Assembly: GCA_007115705.1 (NCBI GenBank)
Contig: QXEO01001136.1
Span: 557,757 to 621,756 of the forward strand
DNA: 64,000 nucleotides
Reading direction: 5' to 3'
Source of the DNA: Dactylis glomerata
Taxonomy: Eukaryota; Streptophyta; Magnoliopsida; Poales; Poaceae
The position numbers and the translations under genes were made by a program. The notes beneath the pieces are model-generated. The model had not been told where the DNA came from. It saw only the letters and a program-made list of their open reading frames with translations, and made no database searches. This document shows, piece by piece, positions 24,530 to 33,832 of the stretch; the first letter of the stretch is position 1, and every line of letters begins with the position of its first letter.

Positions 24530-24640
24530 GCAGAGAGGCACCTGGGAGACCTCAGGAGGACCCACCACGCCACTTCACCACCAAGGGGCGCGGCCCAAGC
24601 CTGGCCGCGCCCACCTATGGTGAGGGCGGGCCCCCTGGCC
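24530..24640 (+). promoter_or_regulatory. LTR-promoter-like GC hairpin module inside Athila-type copy 1
   Basis: The perfect 10-bp inverted repeat GGGCGCGGCC / GGCCGCGCCC (24586-24595 and 24603-24612) has a 7-nt loop. The 3' LTR of the same element has the same stem and loop length at 28361-28387. The sequence around it follows the same order in both places: A-rich GAAAAATC tracts, an AGAGGCA motif, CACCACC, the hairpin, then CCCACCTRTGGTGAGG. It lies about 75 bp before the ATG of the signal-peptide-like exon. An internal promoter or RNA structure is inferred, not shown. Confidence 0.4.
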
Positions 24641-24687
24641 TCTGACTTATCTCTTCATCCCCAACTCTTTCTCTCTCCCAAAAAATC

Positions 24688-24793
24688 ATGACACCCCAGC
24701 TCAAACTCGTGTTCTTGCTGCTCTCCATCTTGATTTTTCAATCTCCTTGCTCAGCCCATCATTGTTGCTGCGATTTGGAGGATTTGTTCTCTG
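24688..24793 (+). CDS. Putative signal-peptide exon of the second gene of Athila-type copy 1
   Basis: An ATG opens 35 codons with a short polar start, a hydrophobic core (LVFLLLSILIF) and a small-residue site (SPCSA), followed by a Cys-rich tail. This looks like a secretory signal peptide. The frame ends at a strong donor (CTCTG/GTATGTG). An acceptor (ATTCAG) at 25008-25013 would join it in frame to ATG 25016 of the next ORF. Copy 2 keeps the exon (60697-60802) with the same length and donor but has a TGA at 60778-60780. Splicing is inferred from sequence only. Confidence 0.4.
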
Positions 24794-25013
24794 GTATGTG
24801 ACTCCTCCGATTATCCAAGTAGAATTTTGTTTAGTGGAGTATTTCTTGAGTATTTTAGCTCTATAGGTTACAGGTGAAATGAGTTTGCATGCTTGTTCTA
24901 TTGCTTAGAAATGTTATTTTGATGCATGTTAGCCCTCTAGTAACTCCCTATAGTAGTTCCCTACATTTATTTGTCTCAAAATCATTTTTTATGAGGTTTG
25001 TTAAAAAATTCAG
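24794..25013 (+). other. Putative GT-AG intron (220 bp)
   Basis: The donor is GTATGTGACTCC and the acceptor AAAAATTCAG. The pyrimidine tract is weak. Colinear sequence is present in copy 2 (60803-61022). Confidence 0.35.
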
Positions 25014-26027
25014 AAATGGAGGAGAATGCATACCAACTCTTTCAACATGAACTAGAAGTGCATGAAGTCATGAGAATTCACCGTGAAGAGAGGGTCTTTC
25101 CCTCAATCTATCCATGCTCAGAGTTCATGAATGCTGCTGGAATCCTGCAGGATTTCCAAACTTTAGTCTCTAATACAGGATTAGAACATTTTATTGATGG
25201 TGAATCGCCCCAATATGCTAAACTAACAATGTCTATGGTGCAGGATTTCAGATTCATTTGGTCCACATCTAACCCCACGATTCATTATAAAATTTACAAT
25301 AAATCTGTGGACTTGCCCTTGATGTTTTCTGTGCAGCCATTAGAGTACCACAGTGGGGATCGCGCGAAAGGATGAAGGAACGACCCAGGCCATTGATGGA
25401 CCTTTATGAGGAGATTTGTCAAGGAAGAAGCTTCACAGGAGATAATGGTAAAATTTGGAATATTCATTTTCCATCGATTCGATATTTTGCGTACTTTATT
25501 ACCAAGTGTGTTCTTGCTAGGAAAGTTGCAAATAAGTTATCCTCCTGTGATCTAGCTTTTATTGCTGCTGCTTTGAGAGGTGATAGGACTTATAATTTGG
25601 GTTCTTTAATAGCTTTTCGTCTTGATGCTAACCGTGAGAAAGGGGGGATCTGTGGAGGTCTTATTGCTTCACGCTTATTAGCCTTGCATGGTGTAGTGCC
25701 TCATATTTTAGATCTGCAGTTCCCCATAGAGAGACTTGATTTTAATTCTATGTTACATCATAAGTTTGTTTCTCCTCATTCCTGTTTGAATAACTTGATG
25801 TTTGAGATAACCTTCTTCAAGAAATCTACCTGGAAGGTAGTGAAGGCTGATCGATCAGTTCATTTGCCTGCACCTCTTTTGTTTAACCTTGATCGCAGGA
25901 ATGGATGGTCACTTACGGAGCATGAGCTCGATGCGTACATAGAAGAGCACCCGCCGCCCGTGCACGATGGAGAGGTGACCGAGGAGTCGGGCCAGCCCTC
26001 CAACATTGCGGAATTTCCGTACCAGTA
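25014..26027 (+). pseudogene. ATHILA-ORF-like protein of Athila-type copy 1, frameshifted
   Basis: The frame from 25016 runs to a stop at 25375; the continuation is in another frame from 25372 to 26028. The break lies near 25330-25375, where copy 2 has extra sequence. The pattern is an N-terminal block (EFMNAAGILQDFQTLV), a middle block on partners and folds of unknown role, then KIWNIHFPSIRYFAYF and a long helical part. This layout resembles the ATHILA ORF-1 type family of plant retrotransposons (Pfam PF03078 or a relative), whose function is unknown. The match is by pattern only. A related frame in copy 2 (61032-63760) is about as long and is also broken. Confidence 0.55.
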
Positions 26028-28108
26028 GCCTTATTATGATTATACACCATCTGCTTCGTCTTCACAAGGGCCAGACTATGACTATGCCAATGATGACCCA
26101 CCGGCATGGGGCATGTATTGGAGATGAAGATGATCTCCACTTAGGCCAAAAGCCTAAGCTTGGGGGGAGGTACGCCGACGATTCACTCATCTACATATCA
26201 TTTTTTGTCGGTACTTTGTATATCCATGTTTCGCTTTCTTTTCTTTATTGTTTTTGTTCTTACTTCTACTTTCCAAAATACAAAAAGACCAAAAATATTT
26301 CCGTTGTTTCTCTTTGTTTGCCTTTTTAGTTTTCTAGCTTTGGTTTGCTTTACTTGCTGTTTTCGGTTTGATGTTTGAAAAATCCAAAAATATTTTGCTT
26401 TGTTGATGTTTCCTTCCGTTCTTGTTTCAAAAATCGAAAACCCAAAAATATTTGTTGTTCTTCTTCGGTTTTGTAAAGTTTGTTGCAAGAGTTCGTTTTT
26501 CCATGACTCCATTGGAGCTCGGTATTCACCTCATATTATTCAAGCCACACAAGTGAAAGGCAATAATGACGACGTATGACAATCCGAGATGTGGTAAGAG
26601 GCTGGTATGAACTCTATTTGTTTTCATTTTTGTACATATACTCATCTATGTGGACATGCTTAGTCGGTTCATGTAAGGTATATGTTATTTAATGGATGCT
26701 TTGTAGTTCTTGCTTTCATATGATTAGTTCCAATTTACTAATAGTTTGTAGCATGTCATGTAGACGCTTGCTTGCATTGTTTTATTCATAATATGGTATG
26801 TTATTGTGGTATCCTCCTCTGAAAGTTTCATTTGAATCGACTTGGCACATGCTCAAGCATGCATATGACTGAACAAAAAGTCAATTAAGCCTCGATGATT
26901 TACTTTGCCTCAGAGTTCTTTTATCATTTTTATGCATATATTAATTTTGTTTTGTCGCAAGCATGATTATGACAGTTATTGCTCTCTCAATTGTCGCTTC
27001 CCAGTCTTTTGCTAGCCTTCACTTGTACTAAGAGGGAATACTTCTCATGCATCCAACTCCTGAAAACCAAGTAACCCCAAAGAGTCCACTATAAATTCCT
27101 ATGCATGGTATTTGCAAGCCATTCCAAGTAAATTTTCATGTGCTACCTTTCAAAACTTTTAACTACTTCTCATTTTGTGCCACTGTTTTTAGCTCATGAG
27201 GACGTAGTGGTTGGAATTGCTATCTTCCATATTAAATTGAGTACCCCTCGACTAGGCAGCTTCATCTGCTCGTCATTAATTTTGCAAGGGAGCTGGTCAG
27301 ACCGCTGTGATCTAATCTAAAAAAACACTCCTCCGTGGTATGTGAAAGTTGGTGGGCACTTGATGGAATCGGTTAGCCATAGTTTGAGAAACGAAAAAAG
27401 GTGGGGAGGAGTTCCAAAGCTTTATAAAAGAGCACCAATGTGCCAAATTTTCAAAGAACTCGGAACCGCTCTCACTTGTTTATTATGGAAGATAGCAAGT
27501 TCCCATTGCCAGTCGTTGACATGAAATAACCACCTCTCAAAATAAATTTTTATCTCTATTTTAAAAATAAAAAGCTCTAGCACATGTTAAATCACTGCTT
27601 CCCTCTGTGAAGGGCCTTTCTTTTACTTTTATGTTTAGTCTTCATCTTCTAACTTTAAGCACCTTCTTGAGAGGATAGCTGTTATTCTTAGTGTAATGTG
27701 CTTGTCCCAGAACACGGTTCATTGTGGTATAACTTTGATGCTTGTATCTTTGATATTTTTACTTCTAGTCTTCCCTTGAACTTCAGAGGTGCCCCAGCAT
27801 TTTTGGTTTGCTCCACAAATAAAGGCAAGCGGGATACCACTCTTCCATATCATTTATGAACATTACAATCTTGTAGCTTCTTATGTTCATGTTACTTGTT
27901 ATTAGCGCATTGGCACTCTTTCATAGCTTGCTTGACTATGAGGTAACATTAGTTGCATATTTCTTATTATGAATTGCCTGAGTACTTGATTATATAGTGA
28001 GTATATATACATCATATGAAGCAAATGTGTTCGTGAAAGTTTTTTTATCGCTCTCAGTTGTTAACTGAATTGCTTGAGGACAAGCAAATAGCTAAGCTTG
28101 GGGGGAGT
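26028..28108 (+). other. Non-coding 3' region of Athila-type copy 1
   Basis: AT-rich, with a first polypurine-like AAGCTTGGGGGGAGG at 26155-26170 and the functional tract AAGCTTGGGGGGAGT just before the LTR (28094-28108). Parts resemble 20270-21370 and 43000-44000. I see no gene. Confidence 0.65.
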
Positions 28109-29502
28109 TGATACGTCCAAGACGTATCTACTTTCTCGAACACTTTTGCTATTGTTTCTCCTCTAATTTGTGTGTTTTGAATACAACCAACACGGACTGA
28201 CGCTATTTTCAACAGAATTGCTCTGGTGTCTTGTTTTTGTGCAGAAATCCAACTTTCAGGAAAAATCTCGGAAAATATCGCAAAAATCCTATTTTGCCAG
28301 AAGACCCACAGAGCCAGAAGGGGAGACGAAGAGAGGCAGTGAGCTGGGCTCACCACCAGGGGGCGCGGCCTAGGCCTGGCCGCGCCCACCTGTGGTGAGG
28401 CCACCTCGGTTGTTGCCTCGAGCCCTCCTTCCGTCTACATATACCCTCTGGCCTAAACGGAGTGGGGGTTCGGCGTTTTTCCCGGATAGACTTCCGCTGC
28501 GCCACCACCTTCAGAAACCGTGATTCGGGACTAGAAACTCCGTTCTGGCACCCTGCCGGGACGGGGATTTGGAGATCTTTATCACCATTATCACCAACGT
28601 CTCTCCATCAACCATCCATGACTCCCCCATCCATGTGTGAGTAATTCCCGCTGTAGGCAAAGGGATGGTAGGGATTGGATGAGATCATTCATGTAATTTG
28701 CTATGAGATTGTTAGGGCATAGTGCCTAGTATCTACTGTTAGTGTTTATGACATTGTTGTAACTTGTTGTGCTTAATGCTTGTCACTTTGGGCCCGAGTG
28801 CCATGATCTCAGATCTGAACTTGTTATTGTTTTATGATGATACTTGTTGTTTATGATCTTACCTGTAAGTTGTTTACACATATTGTTGTCCGAAATCCGA
28901 GGCTCCAAAGTGACAGAAATTGGGATAACCGGAGGGGATGGCTATGATTTGAGGATCACATGTGTTCACCGAGTGTTAATGCTTTGCTCTGGTACTTTAT
29001 TAAAAGGAGTACCTTAATTACCAGTAGTTTCCCTTGAGGCCCTGCTGCAACAGGCTGGTAGGACAGAAGATGTCGTGCAAGTTTATCATTGCGAGCACGT
29101 ACGACTATATACGGAACACATGCCTATGATTGTTTAGTACTAGGATGCTTTATCATTATTTATCTACAATTGCCCATGTCTCACTAATTTCATGAATTAT
29201 CTTATCCATGCAACGCCCGTACATCTATTTCTATGCCTACAGTCTTTAATTCTACTGTTTACTATTGCTACTATTACTGCTTTTATTTTACTACTGCGGT
29301 TATTGTTTTGCTACTATCACCACTATAAAACTGTTGCTACTGATAAACCGCTGCAATCAAGTCTATTTCCAGGTGCAGCTGAATTGACAACTCATTTGTT
29401 AAGGCTTATAAATATTCTTTGGCTCCCCTTGTGTCGAATCAATAAATTTGGGTTTTATTTCCCTCGAAGACTGTTGCGATCCCCTATACTTGTGGGTCAT
29501 CA
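28109..29502 (+). repeat. 3' LTR of Athila-type copy 1
   Basis: It begins TGATACGTCCAAGACG after a polypurine tract and ends GTGGGTCATCA at 29502. It has 1394 bp and matches the split 5' LTR of copy 2 (52010-57477). A GC hairpin lies at 28361-28387 and a TATA-like CATATA near 28438. Confidence 0.88.
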
Positions 29503-30258
29503 GACCACCATGTTTATTTTCGACACACACCTTGTTTGACTGATTTTACCTTCGAATTCATCCGATGCCCTATTCCCCCGATCCTAAGTCCTTTATCTAG
29601 GACATTTGTCGAGTTAACCCTCGTCACCCGATTCTGGACCCACCTGAACATGACAACATATGAAACTGGCACTCACGGCCAGGCTGTGTGGAGTCCCGCT
29701 TTAACGGGCAAAGTTTAGTGAAGAAATGACATGTTGTGGATCCAAAAATGATATTTAAATTTTTTTGAAAATTTTATTTTTTTATTTCTTGAAAGTTTTT
29801 AAATTTTTCAAAATTTTAACAAACTCATATACACATGCATATATATACCTACACACATATAGACATATATATACTTACATACTTACACACAGTCATATAG
29901 ACACACATTCCTTAAGAGGATTGATATGCTACTAATATCAATAAGGACTTAGCAGTATAGGGATAGCTTATTCAAATAGAACTTAGGAGATAACAAAAAA
30001 GTTTAAGAAAAAATACAAAAAAATAAAAAATTGATTTTTTTTCTTCAAAATTTCGATTTTTTTAAAAAACTAAAAATAACCTAACCCGACGGCAAAAGCT
30101 AACCCGACGGCATTTAGACCTGACCCGACGCCTGTCTACACCGATGGGACCTGACCCGATGGCATCAGAAAAAAGCCATCGGGTTAGGCTAAGCCACGAC
30201 TTTTTAAGCCTAACCGGACGGCTTCTGGCCGTCGGCGTATCAGCTTCTTCCTGTAGTG
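29503..30258 (-). mobile_element. Terminal part of a CACTA DNA transposon
   Basis: The right edge CTTCTTCCTGTAGTG (30244-30258) is the reverse complement of a CACTA-type terminus (CACTACAGGAAGAAG). Just inside it are repeated short motifs around ACCCGACGG (30083-30235), as in CACTA subterminal regions. The rest is AT-rich. The other end is not in the window; Athila-type copy 1 inserted into this element. GTG at 30259-30261 may be the 3-bp target site. Confidence 0.65.
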
Positions 30259-30486
30259 GTGTACGCCTCCTGGTATTTCCTTCTCTAGATGCACTTTCTT
30301 TGGGTTGATAATTGTTACTTTTATTTCTCAGTTGTCACCGACCTACCATGTAGTCTGCATGCTAAGGAATCTTCAAACCGAAACACAATTATTTTCTGTC
30401 TTACCTTCAATACAAAGCCATATTTTGGCCTTGGGAATATGACATGATCAAATTTCATTCATATAGTTGAATTTTTGGCTATGATT
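30259..30486. other. Intergenic sequence between two CACTA ends
   Basis: I see no gene or repeat in these 228 bp. Confidence 0.5.
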
Positions 30487-30768
30487 CACTAGTAGAGAAA
30501 AGCTTATCCCCGGCGCATCAAAAATGCTTATTCCTGGCGAATTTGGGTTCGTCGGCGACCTACATGCCGGCGGTAATGTCTTATCCCTGAAGAATTTACA
30601 CTGTGCACCAGGGATACAGAAATTGCCCCTGGCCAATTTGCTCTGTGCGCCGGGGATAAGAGTTATCCCTGGCAAACTAGAAAATGGTTCGCCGGGATAA
30701 AAATTCAAAAAATTCCAAAAATTCTAAAAAATCACACCTAGAATCTCCTCAATTTACACCGAAATGAC

Positions 30769-30826
30769 AACTTCCCGCTCGGTCACCCATCCTAGCATTG
30801 CTCTAGGCCAAGCATGTTTAACTTCT
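30769..30826 (-). repeat. 5S-rRNA-derived insert in the CACTA-like element
   Basis: On the minus strand, TTAAACATGCTTGGCC, then AGAGCAATGCTAGG, then GGATGGGTGACC and GGGAAGT match the A box, intermediate element and C box of plant 5S rRNA, in order and spacing, with a few changes. The outer parts of the 5S gene are missing, so it is not a functional 5S gene. Confidence 0.7.
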
Positions 30827-30906
30827 TCATTCTATTTGCATATGCTAGCACCTACACCTATTATACCTTATTGATTCTATTACCCTTTCAATCTTTATAA
30901 GTCTTA

Positions 30907-31106
30907 TGTGTGTGAGTGTGTGTGAGTGTGTGAGTATGTGTCAGTGTGTGAGTGTGTGTATGTATGCGAGTGTTTGTATGTGTGTATATGTGTGTGTGAG
31001 TGTGTGTATGTGTGTGTGTATGAGTGTGTGTATAAGTATGTGTATGTGTGTGTGAGTGTGTATGTGTGTGTGTATATGTGAGTATGTGAGCGTGTGAGTA
31101 TGTGTA
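30907..31106. repeat. Imperfect TG/GAGT microsatellite
   Basis: About 200 bp of TGTGTGAGTG and TGTATG units inside the CACTA-like element. The His/Thr-rich ORFs read through it are artefacts. Confidence 0.9.
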
Positions 31107-31767
31107 TAAAAAATTCCAAAAATTCAAAAAATCTCCAAAAAATTAAAATATCTCAAAAAATTCCAATAAAATTTCACGAATCTTAAAGTGCGGAAAAGTC
31201 TATTTTCCCTTTCGAATTTTGAGATTCTAAAATTTGTCCAAACGACCGTAGGTGGTTGAAATCGGATGTAACTTTTTATGTAGATACTTTTTCATATAAA
31301 AAATGTTTTTTATCCGACTTTGTATGCAAAACTTATCGCCGTTTTACTGTGACATAACGTTTTTTTTGCAAAATCTATCGATACATTAGAAGGTGTTATC
31401 CCCGGCGCATTAGCTAAGTGCGCCGGGGGTAGCCCCTATCCCTGGCGCATTAGAAGGTGCGCCGGCGATACACCCCTTATCCCCGGCGCATTAGCAAGAT
31501 GCGCCGGTGATACACCACTTATCCCCGGCGCATTTCACGTCTATTCACCAGGGGTAACGGTGAATAGGGGCCGGCCCTCCCGGGGTGGGCCTGGTCGGTC
31601 TTATCCCTGACGAATCGGGGGCCTATTCGCCGGCGGTAAGTAGGGTATCACCGGCGAATACCAAAAGATGCGCCAGGGGTAATTAAGTATTACCGGCGAA
31701 TACAAAACGATGCGCCACGGCTATTATTACCACCGGTGAATATGTTTCTTATGCGTCGGCGATAGTG

Positions 31768-32055
31768 ATGCTGGCTACAGTTACATTCATATATACCATT
31801 CTCAGGTGCATGCATATAATGTAAATCTGATGTTCCAGGAGTGGACCGTGCTATAACTCAACTCTCTAGGTTGACCTAGAATTAGTAAAACCAGCCGCTT
31901 GAAAGTAACAAGGAGAAAAAAGAACAAGTTGATGCACATGGAGCATTGAGTTGACTAGCAAATATGCGGCGGCCCGGTGGCGTACAGAATATTATTGATG
32001 TTCCATTATTCAGATACTGAGATACTATATCATAAACATTTTACGATGCCACACA
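31768..32055. other. 3' flank of the chitinase gene
   Basis: I see no gene. It separates the CACTA-like element from the chitinase transcript end. Confidence 0.5.
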
Positions 32056-32061
32056 TTTATT
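32056..32061 (-). terminator. Poly(A) signal of the chitinase gene
   Basis: Minus-strand AATAAA 48 bp after the stop codon. Confidence 0.55.
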
Positions 32062-32108
32062 CAGAAACAAGTCCTCATCAGTATGGAGCCATAGATGGCG
32101 ATGAGTGT

Positions 32109-33014
32109 CTAGCAAGTGAGGCTGCCGCCGGCGTCGATGCCGAACTGGCGGCAGTAGGCCTGGTAGTAGCCCACCCTCGCGTTCATCTGCGCGGTGTTCT
32201 TGCCGTCGCACTCCACGGCGCCGTTGATGGCCCTGATGGTGGCGCCGAATCCCTGCGGCAGCACCCCGTGAACGTTGGTCATCCAGTACCACAGCGCCGT
32301 CTTGAACGCCACCACATTGTCCTGCGCCACAACCTGTGGGTTGTTCAGCCCGTCGAAGCCGATGCTCTTCCCCGCTGCCCCGTAGTTGTAGTTCCACGTG
32401 AGCTGCAGCGGACCACGGCCGTAGTACTTCGCCCCCGACGAGCACGGCCACTGCGGGAACCCGGTGTCGCAGTAGTTCTGGCTCGCACCGTTGATCTCCT
32501 CGATGTAGCAGAAATCTGTATATATCGGCATATATAGGTTATAAAGATGCAATAGTTTTGTTCCAGTCTGTTAATATTTGGATGAGAACTTACGTCCGGT
32601 CTCGTGCGTGACGTGGGCGAAGAAGGCGGCGATCTCGCGCTTGGCGGCGTCGGAGCTTCCTGACCCGAAGCCGGAGCCGGAAGGGGAACCGACGGCGCTC
32701 AGAAACGCCTGGCGGGTGTAGAAGCTCTGGCCTGCGCAGCCGCTGCCGGACTGAGACTTGATTCCGTTGAAGAAAGCATCGGTGACGATGCTGGCCACAT
32801 CTCCGCCGCCGCCGCTGCTTCCACCGCCGCTTTTACACGGGCCGGACTGGCACCCGTCGCCACAGTAATCGTCGGTCTTGCCGCAGAAACCGAATTTGCT
32901 GCAGCAAAAGTCCGCCTGGCAGCCGCAGTTCTGCGCGGCAGCGGGACCGGCGGCGGAGAGGAGTGCTGCTGCTAGCCCAAGAGCCACGAACACCGCCATT
33001 GGTGAGTTCGCCAT
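32109..33014 (-). CDS. Class IV chitinase (GH19 with chitin-binding domain), two exons
   Basis: The exons are 33014-32594 and 32515-32109, split by a 78-bp intron (GTAAGT...ACAG). The product is 275 aa with no internal stop. ATG 33014 gives MANSPMAVF followed by a hydrophobic signal peptide (FVALGLAAALLSAAG). Residues about 30-65 form a hevein-type domain with eight Cys. A Gly/Ser linker leads to a GH19 domain with the HETG motif (catalytic Glu) at the exon junction, YYGRGPLQLTWNYNYG and a C-terminal LTC. The short length and gaps relative to class I fit class IV. The enzyme would be secreted and cleave chitin of fungal walls in plant defence. A TATA box lies 105 bp upstream and a poly(A) signal 48 bp downstream. 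It looks functional. A GTG-initiated frame from 33038 is ignored. Confidence 0.93.
32516..32593 (-). other. Intron of the chitinase gene
   Basis: GTAAGTTCTC donor and ATATACAG acceptor. Splicing restores HETGHFCYIEE, the family-conserved sequence. Confidence 0.9.
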
Positions 33015-33118
33015 GACCAACGACTTAATTAAGGTCACCAGCTAGCTAGTGTTGTGTTGCAGGCTTGAAGCTTGCTACGAGGCGGTGGTGTGATTGCAAT
33101 GAGACGGCAGTGGCGTGG

Positions 33119-33126
33119 TTTATATA
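33119..33126 (-). promoter_or_regulatory. TATA box of the chitinase gene
   Basis: Minus-strand TATATAAA, 105 bp before the ATG. A W-box core (TTGAC on the minus strand, 33421-33425) lies further upstream; such sites bind WRKY factors in defence genes, but one core can occur by chance. Confidence 0.65.
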
Positions 33127-33129
33127 GGG

Positions 33130-33809
33130 CAGATAGAAGGCGTACGTGGACGTTGGAGGTTGGACTGTGGAATAATGAGTCGTATTTGTACTACTGCCTT
33201 ATTGTATTTGTCTACGACGGTTTCGTGCTTCAACGCTTAGTCGTTACTTCCAGCTGTTTCCTTGTCTTGCATCCGCAGGCCGACTACGACTGGTGTGCTG
33301 TGCTGTGTACACAGACCAGCATACATGTGCGAATTATATTGGTACATTCCACAAGAAACGACTAGAAAGAGAGACTCAGCCGTTAACTTGTGTGGAAGAA
33401 AGGGGCTCTTGCATTTTCAGGTCAAATATCTCCGTTGATTGCGGCCTGATAGAACTGACCATGGCGGCCTTACGGAGCTTGGGCTAGAACTAGAAGATAA
33501 CGATAGTTTAGGCCTCCATCTAGATACCTAGCTTAGACCACAGCCACACAGTGGTGCCGGTTCAACGGGAGAAGTGACTCTGTTTGAATCGACGCATATT
33601 TTCACTTTTCAGCAGCTGCCATCTAGAAGTGCCCAGCTGAACTGAAAAAGGGCCTATTTTCTTCTCTTTTCTATCTCTACGCATCGACGAAATCTGTTGT
33701 TTATTGGCCATGAGGCGAACCACGTTTGTAAATTAGTTTCGGTGTCAGGCGACCTTTTCTCTTTTTTCTAATATAGGAGTAGATGTTAAAAAGAGATCAG
33801 ATTGAATAG
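33130..33809. other. Upstream region of the chitinase gene
   Basis: Apart from the W-box core I see no gene or repeat between the TATA box and the Stowaway MITE. Confidence 0.5.
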
Positions 33810-33832
33810 TACACCCTCCATTTCAAATGTAA

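Larger units (their letters stand above)
13368..29502 (+). mobile_element. Athila-type gag-protease retrotransposon, copy 1 (5' truncated in window, nested)
   Basis: Segments 13368-15914, 24351-28108 and 28109-29502 are colinear with copy 2 (57707-64000 and its LTR). The order is gag-protease, spacer, a second reading frame, polypurine tract and 3' LTR. The 5' LTR, PBS and gag start lie beyond the Tekay insertion, left of the window. The host is interrupted at 15914 by a solo LTR with TSD TTTAG. No reverse transcriptase or integrase motif is present in either copy, so the family is non-autonomous. The layout fits gag-only Athila-lineage families of Triticeae. Confidence 0.85.
30487..31767. 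mobile_element. Small non-autonomous CACTA-like element
   Basis: The left end is CACTAGTAGAGAAAAGC; the right end is GCGTCGGCGATAGTG (CACTATCGCC in reverse). Between them the motif TTATCCCCGGCGCATTAG and its inverse recur at least eight times near both ends (30505-30690 and 31390-31760). The 3-bp flanks ATT and ATG do not match fully, and the right TIR lacks part of the left one, so the ends are degenerate or the right end is shortened. No transposase is present. Confidence 0.6.

Noticed and set aside
30888..31127. His/Thr-rich ORFs
   Set aside because: Translation of a TG/GAGT microsatellite.
31390..31760. Regularly repeated CCGGCGCAT motifs resembling a CRISPR-like array
   Set aside because: Spacing is irregular, both orientations occur and they lie near CACTA-type ends, so they are subterminal transposon repeats in a plant genome.
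31977..32537. Plus-strand ORF of 186 codons and other frames over the chitinase exons
   Set aside because: Antisense or shifted frames of the GC-rich chitinase gene; the minus-strand frame carries the conserved motifs.
33036..33038. GTG as chitinase start
   Set aside because: Plant genes start with ATG; ATG 33014 gives a normal signal peptide.
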